Assembly: GCA_018267215.1 (NCBI GenBank)
Contig: JAFDYX010000025.1
Coordinates: forward strand, 1 to 64,000
From: Bacteroidota bacterium
Lineage (GTDB): Bacteria > Bacteroidota > Bacteroidia > Cytophagales > Cyclobacteriaceae
Length of the DNA: 64,000 nucleotides
Direction: 5' to 3'
Below, piece after piece: positions 1 through 9,457 of the stretch. Made by a program: the position numbers and the translations under genes. How positions within the stretch are numbered: the stretch's first letter is position 1; each line of letters begins with the position of its first letter. Below the pieces are notes generated by a model. The model worked only from the letters and a program-made list of their open reading frames with translations. It was not told where the DNA came from and made no database searches.

Positions 1-1
1 C

Positions 2-3000
2 GCAGCAGTGACGGCCGGCTCTACATCGGGATTGACATTTAGTTATTGGACAGACGCAGCCGCTACCATAGCCCTGGCCACACCCAATGCGGTGGCTACT
101 TCCGGCACATACTACATTAAAGGCACGACAGGAGCCGGATGTTCGGCTATACAGCCCGTCACGGTAACGGTGAACCCATCGCCCACGGTGGTGATCACGA
201 ACCCTGCCGCAGTTTGCAGCCCTGCCACCGTTGACCTGACAGCCGCAGCAGTAACGGCCGGCTCTACATCGGGATTGACATTTAGTTATTGGACAGACGC
301 AGCCGCTACCATAGCCCTGGCCACACCCAATGCAGTGGCAACATCCGGTACTTATTATATCATGGGAACAACTGGAGTTGGGTGTAGTGATATAAAACCG
401 GTAACTGTTATTGTAAACTTAGGTCCTACTTCTGCTGTACTTAGTGGAGATAATTCAATTTGTAAAGGAACCCCCACACCGCTAATTGTAACTATCACAG
501 ACGGTGCAAGTCCTTATAGCTTTACCATTGATAATGGTGTAGGAAATCAGGTTGGTTATGTATCGGCCAGCCCGATTAATGTCAGCCCCATTACGAATAC
601 TGTTTACTCTATTGTTGGTAATGTAACTGATGCCAATGGTTGTTCGGTGGCAGGTAGTGGTACGGCCACGATAACCGTTAACACACCTGCAACCCCCACA
701 CTAACTGGCCCGGCCAATGCTTGTCAGGGATCTACAGTAAACTATGCTACAGAAACAGGCATGTCTAACTACAACTGGGTGCTGTCGGCCGGAGGAACTA
801 TTACAAACAATAATGGCGATAATGTAGATGTGACTTGGAACGCTGCCGGAGCGCAAACCGTGAGTGTAAATTATACAGACACTAACGGATGTACTTCTAC
901 CACGTCTGTTTTAAATACAAGCGTAGCCAATTTAGTTGTTACGCCCACGATCACAGATAATACCAATTGCCCGCCCAGCTATAACGGTGCCATCAGCTTG
1001 GCTGTAAGCGGATCGGTAGGAACTTTGACTTATGCGTGGACATCCGTAGGAGGATTTACCTCGTCTTCTCAAAATATATCAAATCTTAAACCAGACAATT
1101 ATAGCCTGACAGTGACTGACCCTATTTCGGGGTGTGTAGTAACCTATTCAGGCTTAATTGTAAACGATAACCCTCCGGTAATTACTATCGCACTTACAGC
1201 AAATACTGATAACGATAAATGTGTTGCCCCCTATGATGGTTCATTGACTATTTCAACAAGTGGCTCAGTTGGGACTCCCACTTTTTCATGGTCAGGGCCT
1301 GGCGGATATTCTTCTGTAAGCCAAAATATTACTAACCTGAATAGTGGCACATACACTGTTATTGTTACAGACCCGTCATCAGGGTGCTCATCCAATGTGC
1401 CATTTAATGTAAATGATATAACTCCATCCATTATCCCTTCTACCAACCCTACGGATAATACTAACTGTGTGGCGCCTTTCAATGGATCAATTACTTCCTC
1501 GGTAAGTGGTGGAGGCCCAACTTATACTTATCTATGGAGTGGTCCATCTTCGTTTACTGCTACCACACAAAATATTTCTAACCTAGCTTCGGGATCTTAT
1601 GATTTAACGGTTACAGATGTTACCTCAGGCTGTACAGGTTTATTACCCGGAACATTAATTAATGACAGCCCTCCGACCATTACAGTTACAACGGTGGCTA
1701 CTACCAATGCAACCTGCTTGGGTGTAAATGATGGGTTGATTCAAGTTAACGGTGTTACCGGTGGTACCGGACCTTATCAATATTCAATTGATAATGGCAC
1801 TACGTTTCAAGCATCCAATACATTTTCTAGTATCGCACCTGGAAATTATCAGGTAGTTGCCAAAGCCAACGGAGGGTGCGTGTCTGCAGCTTATCCGGTA
1901 ACAATCAATTCAGGCACCACCATCACCGCAACAACAAGCTCTACTAATGCAACTTGCATTGGCTCTACCGATGGATCTATCACAGTAACATCTGTCGTAG
2001 GCGGTGCTTCGCCCTATACGTACTCAGATAACAACGGAACAACCTTTCAGGCTTCCAATAATTTTTTAAATCTGGCTTCAACCAGCTACCAGATTATAGT
2101 ACAGGATAAAAACGGTTGCCAGTCAACATCGGCCAGTGTTGCAGTGGGCACTAATACAACCATTACCTTTACGGCTACCCCCACCAATGCTTCTTGTGCG
2201 GGTATAAACGATGGACAAATTGTAGTGACTGCCCCAACAGGCGGAACAGCCCCCTACACATACTCAGATGACAATGGCACTACATTTCAGGCGTCTGCTA
2301 CTTTTAGTTCGTTGGCACCGGGTAGTTATAACATTGTGATCAAAGATGCCGGTGGTTGCTTGTCGGCATCGAGCGCCACAACAGTTGGCAGCAATACAAC
2401 GATCACTATCACGACAGTAAACCACACCGATGCTACCTGCTCAGGTTTGAATGATGGCACCATTACTGTGGCTGCAGTTACCGGAGGAGTTACACCCTAT
2501 ACCTACTCAACCGACAATGGTGTTACTTTTCAGGCAAGTAATTTATTTTCAAGTCTCGCGCCCAATACTTATCAGGTAGTAGTGAAGGATGCCAATGGTT
2601 GTACTTCGGCAGTATCGGCAGTTATTGTAGGCGCAGGCTCTACTATTACCATAGCTACTTCGAAGGTAGATGCTACATGCGGGGGCAATAGCGATGGCTC
2701 TATCACAGTTACATCGGTAGTGGGAGGCAACCCGGCATATTCCTATTCCAGCAATGGCGGAACTTCATATCAAGCTTCTAATGTTTTGTCGGGCTTGGCC
2801 GCTAATACATACAGCGTTATAGTAAAAGACAATTCAGGCTGCTTGTCAACTCCCGTTTCGGTTACGATCAACAATTCAGTATCTATTCTTCCTAATTACA
2901 CAAAAACAGATGCCAGTTGTGCGGCTAACGATGGTTCTATTGTTGTCAACTCAGTAAGTGGAGGAGCAAGCCCCTATATGTATTCCATTAACAATGGAAC

Positions 3001-5068
3001 TACGTATCAGGCTTCCACCTCTTTTACCGGTTTGGCGGTGGGTACCTATAACTTAATTGCAAAAGACAATAACGGATGTTTGTCAACCGTGATTGCCATT
3101 GTGGTAAGCAAGCCCGGGAGTTGCGGAGGAACCAACTGTGGTGTATTCACTATTTTGGCAACCGACACAAGACCCACTTGCAACAATCAAAATAACGGAA
3201 CGATTACGATCAATGTCAGTGGTGGTACGCCTAATTATATTGTAACCCTCTCGGATCCCTCCATCAGTTTTAATCAGGCGATGTCTGGTTTAGGGCCGTT
3301 TACTTTTGTTAATCTTTCGCCTTCGCTTACCTATCAATACACGGTACAGGATGCGTCAGGCAATACATGTACACTTCCTTACAGTCTGCCTATTAACTCA
3401 ACTGTGCAGGCTACTGCCGCAGGGTTTGTGGACGCACAGTGTTATGGTCAACCCGTAGGGCAAGCCACCGTTACCGTAACATCCGGAGGTACTGCGCCCT
3501 ATTCTTATTCGTTGGATAACGGCACAACATGGGTTTCATTTACATCGCCCGTTGTAATTACCAACTTAAAGCCTGCACCTGCTCCTTACAGTATTTTGGT
3601 AGCGGATGATCCGAGTGATCCTTGTCCGGCTTCGGTGATGGTAACCATCAATAATGCCAACACGCAGCTTGCCATGACTGCCCCTACGGTGAACAACGCT
3701 TCTTGTGCCAACAACGATGGCAGTATTCAGGTGGGTACTATTTCAGGTGGTGTCGCTCCTTATACCTATCGTTTTGATAGTGTGATCTATGCAGCACTGC
3801 CAACAAGTAATACATTTTCAGCATTGCCCAGTGGTGCTCATAAATTTACAGTCATAGATGCGGTGTCGTGTTCGCGGACTTTTACAATCAATGTAACATC
3901 TCCCGGCTATGTCAACTTCTTTACTACGCGTATCAACCCAAGTTGTACTGGTAATGGCAACGATGGAAAGGTGAAAGTAACTATTGTATCGTCAGGTAAT
4001 TTTGATGTGGGCATTACTACTGATTTGGTGAATCCCCCTGCTAAATTCAAGTTTACGAATATTTCCAACCTCAGTACACCGGTTACGTTCGATTCGTTGT
4101 CGCAAGGACAGTATCATATTGAAGTGAAACCAAACGGTGCGTTCTGCTCAACGGATTCAATTTTTACAATTAATGGAGGCCCTCAGGCAGTGAGTTTCAG
4201 TATGACTCCCAATAATTTTGTGTGCTTTGAAAAGAAAGGCACGCTCAATCTCTATAACATTTCCGGAGCGCCTGCTTTAATTTATAATTATAAAATTACC
4301 GATTCGCTCAGCACAACCACCATTCAGCAAGGAACGATTCCGGCCAGCGCTACGTCAGCTATTTTATCTGGCCTGAGTAATGGTAGCTATAAGATTTGGC
4401 TTTATCAAAAACAATCTGTTTGCACAGACTCTATTCCGTCAACAGTAAATAAATTTTCGATTACAGGACCTACACAAACTTCATTTGATACACTGAGTGT
4501 GAAGCGCACTCTTTCCGAATTGAGCTTAGCTACCGGGTCTATGACAATAACTCTGCAAAATACTTTTGCGCCCGATTATAAACTGAACCTGAAAATGTTG
4601 TCTTCCTATGTGCCTAATCAAACGAATAGCCACAACGTATTTGATTCGGCTTGGGTGGCGGTCAATTCCTCTGTTATTCCGGTAACTTATGTGGCTAATG
4701 ATTTGTATGCCGGTATTTACAAACTTTCAATGATTGATAAGTTTGGATGTACTCGTGTAGATACCTTGAGTATTAATGTGAGTACAAAGATCTTTATCCC
4801 CAATGTCTTTACGCCTAACAACGATGGCAAGAATGATGCGTTTGAGATTTTAAACCTGCCGGATAATAACAGTATTGTGATCTCCAACCGATGGGGCAAA
4901 CAAGTATTCAGCGGAAGTAATCTCAAGAGCACGGTACTGGCTGACGGGGTAACCTCTACGATAATTTGGAACGGTGGGGCTGAGTCAGACGGAATTTATT
5001 ACTACACACTGAATGCGGCCGGCAAAGTATATACGGGCTGGATTGAGTTGCTGCATCCTTCTTATTGA
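2..5068 (+). CDS. Giant SprB-repeat / Ig-like secreted protein with T9SS type B C-terminal domain (5' end outside window)
   Basis: The frame is open from base 2, so the true start lies left of the window; the first in-window start-like codon (GTG at 8) is inside a repeat. The product is at least 1,688 residues of Thr/Ser/Gly-rich repeats. Its layout is: an 81-residue repeat present twice at the left edge (bases 2-106 and 245-349 nearly identical), an Ig/PKD-like stretch, three units near 940-1680 starting with TDNTNC-like motifs, then about six SprB-type units of about 80 residues from 1690 to 3115 (NATC...NDG...GG..PYTYS.DNGTTFQAS pattern). The last ~90 residues (IFIPNVFTPNNDG...RWGKQVF...GWIEL) are the gliding-motility-associated C-terminal domain, the type B signal for export by T9SS. 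By family it is a surface-exposed or secreted adhesin-like protein; the ligand is unknown. Its stop overlaps the convergent acyl-CoA reductase gene by 7 bp. Confidence 0.9.
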   Translation, partial: AAVTAGSTSGLTFSYWTDAAATIALATPNAVATSGTYYIKGTTGAGCSAIQPVTVTVNPSPTVVITNPAAVCSPATVDLTAAAVTAGSTSGLTFSYWTDAAATIALATPNAVATSGTYYIMGTTGVGCSDIKPVTVIVNLGPTSAVLSGDNSICKGTPTPLIVTITDGASPYSFTIDNGVGNQVGYVSASPINVSPITNTVYSIVGNVTDANGCSVAGSGTATITVNTPATPTLTGPANACQGSTVNYATETGMSNYNWVLSAGGTITNNNGDNVDVTWNAAGAQTVSVNYTDTNGCTSTTSVLNTSVANLVVTPTITDNTNCPPSYNGAISLAVSGSVGTLTYAWTSVGGFTSSSQNISNLKPDNYSLTVTDPISGCVVTYSGLIVNDNPPVITIALTANTDNDKCVAPYDGSLTISTSGSVGTPTFSWSGPGGYSSVSQNITNLNSGTYTVIVTDPSSGCSSNVPFNVNDITPSIIPSTNPTDNTNCVAPFNGSITSSVSGGGPTYTYLWSGPSSFTATTQNISNLASGSYDLTVTDVTSGCTGLLPGTLINDSPPTITVTTVATTNATCLGVNDGLIQVNGVTGGTGPYQYSIDNGTTFQASNTFSSIAPGNYQVVAKANGGCVSAAYPVTINSGTTITATTSSTNATCIGSTDGSITVTSVVGGASPYTYSDNNGTTFQASNNFLNLASTSYQIIVQDKNGCQSTSASVAVGTNTTITFTATPTNASCAGINDGQIVVTAPTGGTAPYTYSDDNGTTFQASATFSSLAPGSYNIVIKDAGGCLSASSATTVGSNTTITITTVNHTDATCSGLNDGTITVAAVTGGVTPYTYSTDNGVTFQASNLFSSLAPNTYQVVVKDANGCTSAVSAVIVGAGSTITIATSKVDATCGGNSDGSITVTSVVGGNPAYSYSSNGGTSYQASNVLSGLAANTYSVIVKDNSGCLSTPVSVTINNSVSILPNYTKTDASCAANDGSIVVNSVSGGASPYMYSINNGTTYQASTSFTGLAVGTYNLIAKDNNGCLSTVIAIVVSKPGSCGGTNCGVFTILATDTRPTCNNQNNGTITINVSGGTPNYIVTLSDPSISFNQAMSGLGPFTFVNLSPSLTYQYTVQDASGNTCTLPYSLPINSTVQATAAGFVDAQCYGQPVGQATVTVTSGGTAPYSYSLDNGTTWVSFTSPVVITNLKPAPAPYSILVADDPSDPCPASVMVTINNANTQLAMTAPTVNNASCANNDGSIQVGTISGGVAPYTYRFDSVIYAALPTSNTFSALPSGAHKFTVIDAVSCSRTFTINVTSPGYVNFFTTRINPSCTGNGNDGKVKVTIVSSGNFDVGITTDLVNPPAKFKFTNISNLSTPVTFDSLSQGQYHIEVKPNGAFCSTDSIFTINGGPQAVSFSMTPNNFVCFEKKGTLNLYNISGAPALIYNYKITDSLSTTTIQQGTIPASATSAILSGLSNGSYKIWLYQKQSVCTDSIPSTVNKFSITGPTQTSFDTLSVKRTLSELSLATGSMTITLQNTFAPDYKLNLKMLSSYVPNQTNSHNVFDSAWVAVNSSVIPVTYVANDLYAGIYKLSMIDKFGCTRVDTLSINVSTKIFIPNVFTPNNDGKNDAFEILNLPDNNSIVISNRWGKQVFSGSNLKSTVLADGVTSTIIWNGGAESDGIYYYTLNAAGKVYTGWIELLHPSY

Positions 5069-6075
5069 AGATGCTGTAGAAAATTCATGGTATCCACGCC
5101 ATCCGCATATTGAGAAACATCAGGCAACTGAGCCTCTCCAAAAGCTACACTGTTTTCAAACCAGCCTTGGGCAGATACCATGCACTGTATTTTATCATGC
5201 TGCGCTTGCACCTTAGCCTTCAGATCGTTTTGGTCAGTATAAGTTTCATAATACAAAACAGAAATAGGCGACACCATGTTAGGATTTTCTGTGATCAGTA
5301 AAAAGCCTGAATCATAAAACGGAATTTTATTGATCAAGAAGATTGATTTTTGATAATCGTAGTTGTTGGCGTATTTGTGATGGCGAATAACAGGTTGGTA
5401 GTCCTTCCAACTCTCGATCATCAGAACGAAATCAAATTTTTCGGGCACAAAAATTTTTGATACGTTACGGCAACCCAATCCAAAGTAGCTGAAAATATCT
5501 TTGCCCAGTTCTGCCAGCTCAGAAACGGATTCCTCACCGATCAACACGGCACACGATGTTCTGTTTTTGCGGATGATGTGCGGAGTGTTGCGAAAATAAT
5601 ATTCAAAATAACGCGAGGTGTTGTCGCTGCCTGTGGCGATCAATGCATCAACTGAATTTAGTCTTTCTTCTACAGAAATTAAATTTGAAAATGCTGAGTC
5701 AATTTCGACCAGCGCTTGGATAATAAATTGCATTAACACGGTGTCGTTGGAACTGAGTTTGGCAGCCAGATGATGGCCACTCAATAAAACACAAAGCAAA
5801 TCGTGAAAGCCGACCATCGGAATATTTCCGGCCATGGCTACACCAATTTTTTTAGGAGATGTTTCTTTCATCTGATAGCCGGCAAGCCATGTTTCTAACG
5901 CCTCCCGTGCAAGAAACTTTGAAATGCCCAATAAAGACAATTCGATATTATCAGGTGTAAACCAAGGATTTTCATTGGCAGTTCTGAAAAAAAGTTGTTG
6001 TTTTTCATCTGTGGTAAGGTTGTTGATTTTTTCACCTAACTGACAAAATGAGTGAACCCTGTTTTTTATGTTCAT
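5062..6075 (-). CDS. Acyl-CoA reductase-like protein (LuxC family)
   Basis: A 337-residue soluble protein resembling the LuxC-type acyl-CoA reductases (aldehyde-dehydrogenase fold) that convert acyl-CoA or acyl groups to aldehydes. The GNIPMVGFHDLLCVLLSG segment near residue 105 and the SSNDTVL, ATGSDNTSRYF and CAVLIG segments match how this family reads across Bacteroidota. The in vivo substrate is unknown. It is divergent from a ferredoxin gene across an 84-bp gap, a neighbourhood that I recall as common in this phylum. The family call is fairly secure; the physiological role is not. Confidence 0.8.
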   Translation of the reverse strand: MNIKNRVHSFCQLGEKINNLTTDEKQQLFFRTANENPWFTPDNIELSLLGISKFLAREALETWLAGYQMKETSPKKIGVAMAGNIPMVGFHDLLCVLLSGHHLAAKLSSNDTVLMQFIIQALVEIDSAFSNLISVEERLNSVDALIATGSDNTSRYFEYYFRNTPHIIRKNRTSCAVLIGEESVSELAELGKDIFSYFGLGCRNVSKIFVPEKFDFVLMIESWKDYQPVIRHHKYANNYDYQKSIFLINKIPFYDSGFLLITENPNMVSPISVLYYETYTDQNDLKAKVQAQHDKIQCMVSAQGWFENSVAFGEAQLPDVSQYADGVDTMNFLQHLQ

Positions 6076-6103
6076 AATTGAACCTTTGCGTGATTATGTT
6101 GTT

Positions 6104-6134
6104 TTTGAACTATAACGCGTAGTGCTTATTTTTG
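6104..6134 (+). promoter_or_regulatory. Bacteroidota-type promoter for the ferredoxin gene
   Basis: TTTG at 6104-6107 and TATTTTTG at 6127-6134 are separated by 19 nt, an exact fit to the TTTG-N19-TAnnTTTG consensus of the primary Bacteroidota sigma factor. The ferredoxin ATG follows 25 nt later. Confidence 0.7.
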
Positions 6135-6159
6135 CTGAAATTTACCGAAAACATAGGCC

Positions 6160-6519
6160 ATGGCCATCAAAATAACTGACGAATGTATTAACTGCGGGGC
6201 TTGCGAGCCCGAATGCCCTAACACAGCCATTTATGAAGGTGGCCGTGAGTGGGCTTGGGCAGATGGTACACAACTAACTGAAATTAAATCGGAAAACGGT
6301 TCTTTGCAAAACGCAAAAGAATTGCAACCGCCCGTATCAAACGAATTTTATTATATCGTATCCGGCAAATGCACCGAGTGTACGGGGTTTCATGAAGAAC
6401 CTCAATGTGCGGCTGTTTGCCCTGTAGATTGCTGCGTGCCAGACCCCGACCATGTTGAAACGAAAGAAGTACTGATGGCACGGAAAGCATATCTTCACAA
6501 CGAAGAACTCCAGGCTTGA
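6160..6519 (+). CDS. Dicluster 4Fe-4S ferredoxin
   Basis: A 119-residue small electron carrier. The first cluster ligands are C9, C12, C15 and C19 ([12 protein letters not shown]). The second set is C71, C74, C83 and C87, with the longer C-x2-C-x8-C-x3-C spacing typical of the Chromatium/YfhL-type 2[4Fe-4S] ferredoxins. It is cytoplasmic and its redox partner is not evident. It is divergent to the acyl-CoA reductase and has its own strong promoter just upstream. Confidence 0.92.
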   Translation: MAIKITDECINCGACEPECPNTAIYEGGREWAWADGTQLTEIKSENGSLQNAKELQPPVSNEFYYIVSGKCTECTGFHEEPQCAAVCPVDCCVPDPDHVETKEVLMARKAYLHNEELQA

Positions 6520-6557
6520 GGTAACGTTATCTACGCTCAAAGATTTTTCTGAGATGG

Positions 6558-7463
6558 CTACCTCATCTTCGCCCGCTTAATCAAATAAGCTTGCAACACT
6601 TCAAAATAATTTTTTCTGCTATCGGCCGAAATAAAATCTATTTTTAATTGATCGCATTTTATTTTTAGCCGGGTGTGCAACTCGTGCAGTTCGCTGGTAA
6701 ATTTTTCTTTGATTTCAACCGGATTCAATTTTAGTTTTTCACCCGACTCCAAGTCTATAAACTCATACGGGCGTTCTTCAAAATTAAAAGCTAATTCAGT
6801 TTCGTGGTCGGCAATATGAAACAGTAGCACCTCATGCTTGTTGTGTTTAAGATGTTGCAGTGATTTAAAAATATCCTCTTCATTTCCGTCATCGAACATG
6901 TCGGTAAAGAGAATCACCAACGATCGTTTATGGATTTTTTCTGCCAGTATGTGAAGCACGTCAGCCATGTGGGTTGGACGCGGTGCAGGTGCTGCATGAA
7001 GTTGCTTGTTGAGCAGGTTAAAGAGTTTGTCTATATGGGCAGGGGTAGATTTTACTTCGGTCAGCATATCAAGCTGGTCAGAAAACAAGGCTAGGCCAAC
7101 GGCATCGCGCTGGCGGCTGAGCAAGTAACATAGAGCCGCGGCAGCATACACACTAAATTTTATTTTCTGCATTTCTGGCCGTGGGTAATACATCGAGGGC
7201 GAGCAATCGAGAGCAATTAAACACCGCAGGTTGGTTTCTTCTTCGTACTGCTTGGTGTAAAGCCGGTCGGTACGGGCAAAGACTTTCCAGTCTATGTGCC
7301 GCGTGCTCTGACCTTCATTGTAAAGCCTGTGTTCTGCAAATTCTACCGAAAAACCATGGTAAGGCGACTTATGCAAGCCTGTAATAAAACCCTCCACCAT
7401 CTGCCTGGCCAGCAATTCTAACCCGCCCGCTTGCCTCACCTCATTAAAGTTTTGTGATAACAT
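6558..7463 (-). CDS. DUF58 domain protein with vWA-like fold
   Basis: A 301-residue soluble protein. The N-terminal half carries the DUF58 signature (GxS..RxIDWKVFARTDRLY at about 52-69). It is followed by a von Willebrand A-like domain with a MIDAS-type D-x-S-x-S at D86-S88-S90 (LDCSPS) and a later FTDMFDDG segment. In Bacteroidota such proteins are usually encoded with a MoxR AAA+ ATPase and BatA/BatB-type proteins; none of these is adjacent here, so it appears detached from that cluster. The exact function of the family is not settled (stress tolerance or chaperone-like assembly has been proposed). Confidence 0.88.
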   Translation of the reverse strand: MLSQNFNEVRQAGGLELLARQMVEGFITGLHKSPYHGFSVEFAEHRLYNEGQSTRHIDWKVFARTDRLYTKQYEEETNLRCLIALDCSPSMYYPRPEMQKIKFSVYAAAALCYLLSRQRDAVGLALFSDQLDMLTEVKSTPAHIDKLFNLLNKQLHAAPAPRPTHMADVLHILAEKIHKRSLVILFTDMFDDGNEEDIFKSLQHLKHNKHEVLLFHIADHETELAFNFEERPYEFIDLESGEKLKLNPVEIKEKFTSELHELHTRLKIKCDQLKIDFISADSRKNYFEVLQAYLIKRAKMR

Positions 7464-7493
7464 TTGTAAAAAATAATTAAAATAGTACCTTCG
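7463..7493 (+). promoter_or_regulatory. Promoter for the DUF3276 gene
   Basis: TTTG at 7463-7466, a 19-nt spacer, then TACCTTCG at 7486-7493, one mismatch from TAnnTTTG. The GTG start is 42 nt downstream of the -7 element. The -33 element overlaps the start of the divergent DUF58 gene. Confidence 0.55.
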
Positions 7494-7535
7494 AAATACC
7501 TAAAAACAAAATTTAATAATTAAACCTAACGAACC

Positions 7536-7898
7536 GTGGAAGAGAATAAGCCTAACGGCCGCGATGAAATTTACTCAGAAAAGGTGAAAGCCGGCAAGCG
7601 CACCTACTTTTTTGATGTAAAATCTACTCGTGCCAATGATTTTTACGTAACCATCACCGAGAGCAAAAAACGTTTTAATAAAGAAGGGGAAGGATTTACG
7701 TACGAAAAGCACAAAATTTTTCTCTACAAAGAAGATTTCCATAAGTTTATGGAAGCGTTGAACAATACGTTGAACCATGTAAAAAATGAGTTGATGCCAG
7801 GGGTTGACTTCTCTACGTTTGAGCATACACGCGAGGAAAAGGAGATGGCCGAATCGAGCGGGAAGCCATCAACTGACACAGAATTGCGCTGGGACTAA
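7536..7898 (+). CDS. DUF3276 / PUR-alpha-like single-strand nucleic acid binding protein
   Basis: A 120-residue protein with a GTG start (no closer ATG preserves the conserved N-terminus). The core YFFDVKSTRANDFYVTI...KIFLYKEDFHKFMEAL matches the small Bacteroidota and Borrelia PUR-domain family, which binds single-stranded DNA/RNA as a dimer. The C-terminal tail (EKEMAESSGKPSTDTELRWD) looks disordered. It is monocistronic: it has its own promoter and a clear terminator 30 bp after the stop. Confidence 0.85.
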   Translation: MEENKPNGRDEIYSEKVKAGKRTYFFDVKSTRANDFYVTITESKKRFNKEGEGFTYEKHKIFLYKEDFHKFMEALNNTLNHVKNELMPGVDFSTFEHTREEKEMAESSGKPSTDTELRWD

Positions 7899-7928
7899 AA
7901 ATTTTCTTTTACCTAACCTAACCTGATT

Positions 7929-7956
7929 AATCCCGCACCCCAGCGGGATTTTTCTT
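7929..7956 (+). terminator. Rho-independent terminator after DUF3276
   Basis: An 8-bp stem AATCCCGC/GCGGGATT (7929-7936 and 7943-7950) with a 6-nt loop, followed by a T-rich run (TTTCTTTT). Confidence 0.8.
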
Positions 7957-7958
7957 TT

Positions 7959-7986
7959 ACCCTCCGTAGCTTCAGCGAAGGAGGGT
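7959..7986. repeat. Short inverted repeat
   Basis: ACCCTCC at 7959-7965 pairs with GGAGGGT at 7980-7986, enclosing a 14-nt GTAGCTTCAGCGAA segment. It lies directly after the terminator. It may be a genome-wide interspersed hairpin; only one copy was noticed in this window. Confidence 0.4.
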
Positions 7987-8180
7987 TTGGTTTTAGTGTG
8001 GGGAATATTCAGTTTGGCTTTATCGAAGAAGAGTTGGGCTTATTTGTGCAAATAATTTTTACACAATACTTATGCAAACAGTTTATATTTTGAAATGCTG
8101 CGATAGATCGTTTTACACTGGATGCACCTATGATATAGATATAGATAGCACCACACGATGCGTTTGCTTGTGACAAATAG

Positions 8181-8211
8181 TTTTTTTAAACCGACAGTCG
8201 GCCTATCTTTG
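8181..8211 (+). promoter_or_regulatory. Probable ychF promoter
   Basis: TATCTTTG at 8204-8211 is an exact TAnnTTTG -7 element. The matching -33 position (8181-8184) is TTTT, not TTTG. The ATG is 22 nt downstream. Confidence 0.5.
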
Positions 8212-8232
8212 CGCCCTCAAAAAAATTAATAC

Positions 8233-9330
8233 ATGGCGCTCAAATGTGGAATTGTAGGCTTGCCCAACGTGGGCAAATCAACTCTTTTTAATGCAATATC
8301 AAATAATAAGGCAGAAGCGGCCAATTTTCCATTTTGCACGATCGAACCCAATGTGGGGGTTATCTCTGTTCCCGATCAGCGCCTGACTGCCCTCAAAGAA
8401 TTGGTCAACCCTCAGAAAGTCATACCTACTACATTTGAGTTTGTAGATATTGCCGGCTTGGTAAAAGGCGCCAGCAAAGGTGAAGGGCTGGGCAATCAGT
8501 TTTTGGCAAACATCCGGGAGGTGGATGCCATCGCCCATGTTGTACGTTGTTTCGATAATGACAACATCATCCACGTGGGCGGGCGCGTTGATCCCGTTGG
8601 CGATAAGGAAATCATTGATACCGAACTGCAGTTAAAAGACTTGGAGTCAGTCGAAAAAAAAATCAACAAAGTAGAACGTACTGCCAAAAGTGGTGATGCC
8701 AAAGCTAAAAAAGAATTAGCCGCACTCCTTGAATTTAAAGAAGCACTGTCGGCCGGCAAAAATGCCCGCTCTGTTGTCATGGAAGCCGAAGACCGGAAAG
8801 CCATAGAAGATTTGCAGTTGCTTACCGACAAGCCTGTGATTTATGTTGCCAATGTGGACGAAAAATCCATTCATACCGGCAACCAATATGTAGAGGTGTT
8901 GAAGAACTTAGTAAAACAAGAACAGGCCGAAGTAGTGGTGGTATGTGCAGCTATTGAAGCGCAGATTGCCGAATTAGAAAGCATAGAAGATAGGGAAGTT
9001 TTTTTGCAGGAATACGGACTGAAAGAATCGGGGCTGGATCGGCTGATACGGGCGGCTTACCATTTACTCAATCTCATTACCTACTTCACGGCCGGAGAAA
9101 AAGAAGTACGCGCCTGGACTATTCACCGTGGATGGAAAGCCCCACAAGCGGCAGGCGTAATCCATACTGATTTTGAGAAGGGATTTATCCGGGCAGAAGT
9201 GATTAAAATACCTGATTATCAGAAGTATAAAACTGAGGTAGGCTGCCGCGAAGCCGGTAAAATGGCTGTGGAAGGGAAAGATTATGTGGTGGAAGACGGA
9301 GATGTGATGCACTTCCGTTTCAACGTTTAA
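8233..9330 (+). CDS. ychF: Redox-regulated P-loop ATPase YchF (OLA1 family)
   Basis: A 365-residue TRAFAC-class NTPase of the Obg-related family that binds the ribosome and prefers ATP over GTP. The P-loop is GLPNVGKS (residues 9-16), the G3 motif is [13 protein letters not shown] (71-83), and the G4 motif is NVDE (207-210) instead of NKxD, the change that explains ATP preference. H114 lies at the position of the family's catalytic histidine. The C-terminal TGS domain covers about 280-365. Length is normal for the family (about 363). It has its own promoter and an unrelated cas6-like gene downstream. Confidence 0.97.
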   Translation: MALKCGIVGLPNVGKSTLFNAISNNKAEAANFPFCTIEPNVGVISVPDQRLTALKELVNPQKVIPTTFEFVDIAGLVKGASKGEGLGNQFLANIREVDAIAHVVRCFDNDNIIHVGGRVDPVGDKEIIDTELQLKDLESVEKKINKVERTAKSGDAKAKKELAALLEFKEALSAGKNARSVVMEAEDRKAIEDLQLLTDKPVIYVANVDEKSIHTGNQYVEVLKNLVKQEQAEVVVVCAAIEAQIAELESIEDREVFLQEYGLKESGLDRLIRAAYHLLNLITYFTAGEKEVRAWTIHRGWKAPQAAGVIHTDFEKGFIRAEVIKIPDYQKYKTEVGCREAGKMAVEGKDYVVEDGDVMHFRFNV

Positions 9331-9457
9331 TGACCAATTTAAAATAATACTTACACCAAAGGCCTCAATTCAATTGATATTTAGTACTTTAGCTATCCTT
9401 TTATAGAGCATTTTTTACAGAAGGAATAGAGCTATTTTTTAACCGTAAGAATCAATT

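Larger units (their letters stand above)
7899..8232. other. Intergenic region: terminator, small hairpin, ychF promoter
   Basis: This 334-bp gap holds a rho-independent terminator (7929-7956), a second inverted repeat (7959-7986), about 200 bp of AT-rich sequence in which no coding frame was recognised, and the ychF promoter at the right end. No tRNA or known riboswitch pattern was seen. Confidence 0.6.

Noticed and set aside
1231-1482. Open frame on the opposite strand inside the SprB-repeat gene
   Set aside because: It is a shadow of the repeat coding frame, has no recognisable family and no promoter.
9331-9457. Possible CRISPR array or leader near the Cas6-like gene
   Set aside because: No direct repeats with regular spacers are present in this 127-bp gap or on the other side of the gene.
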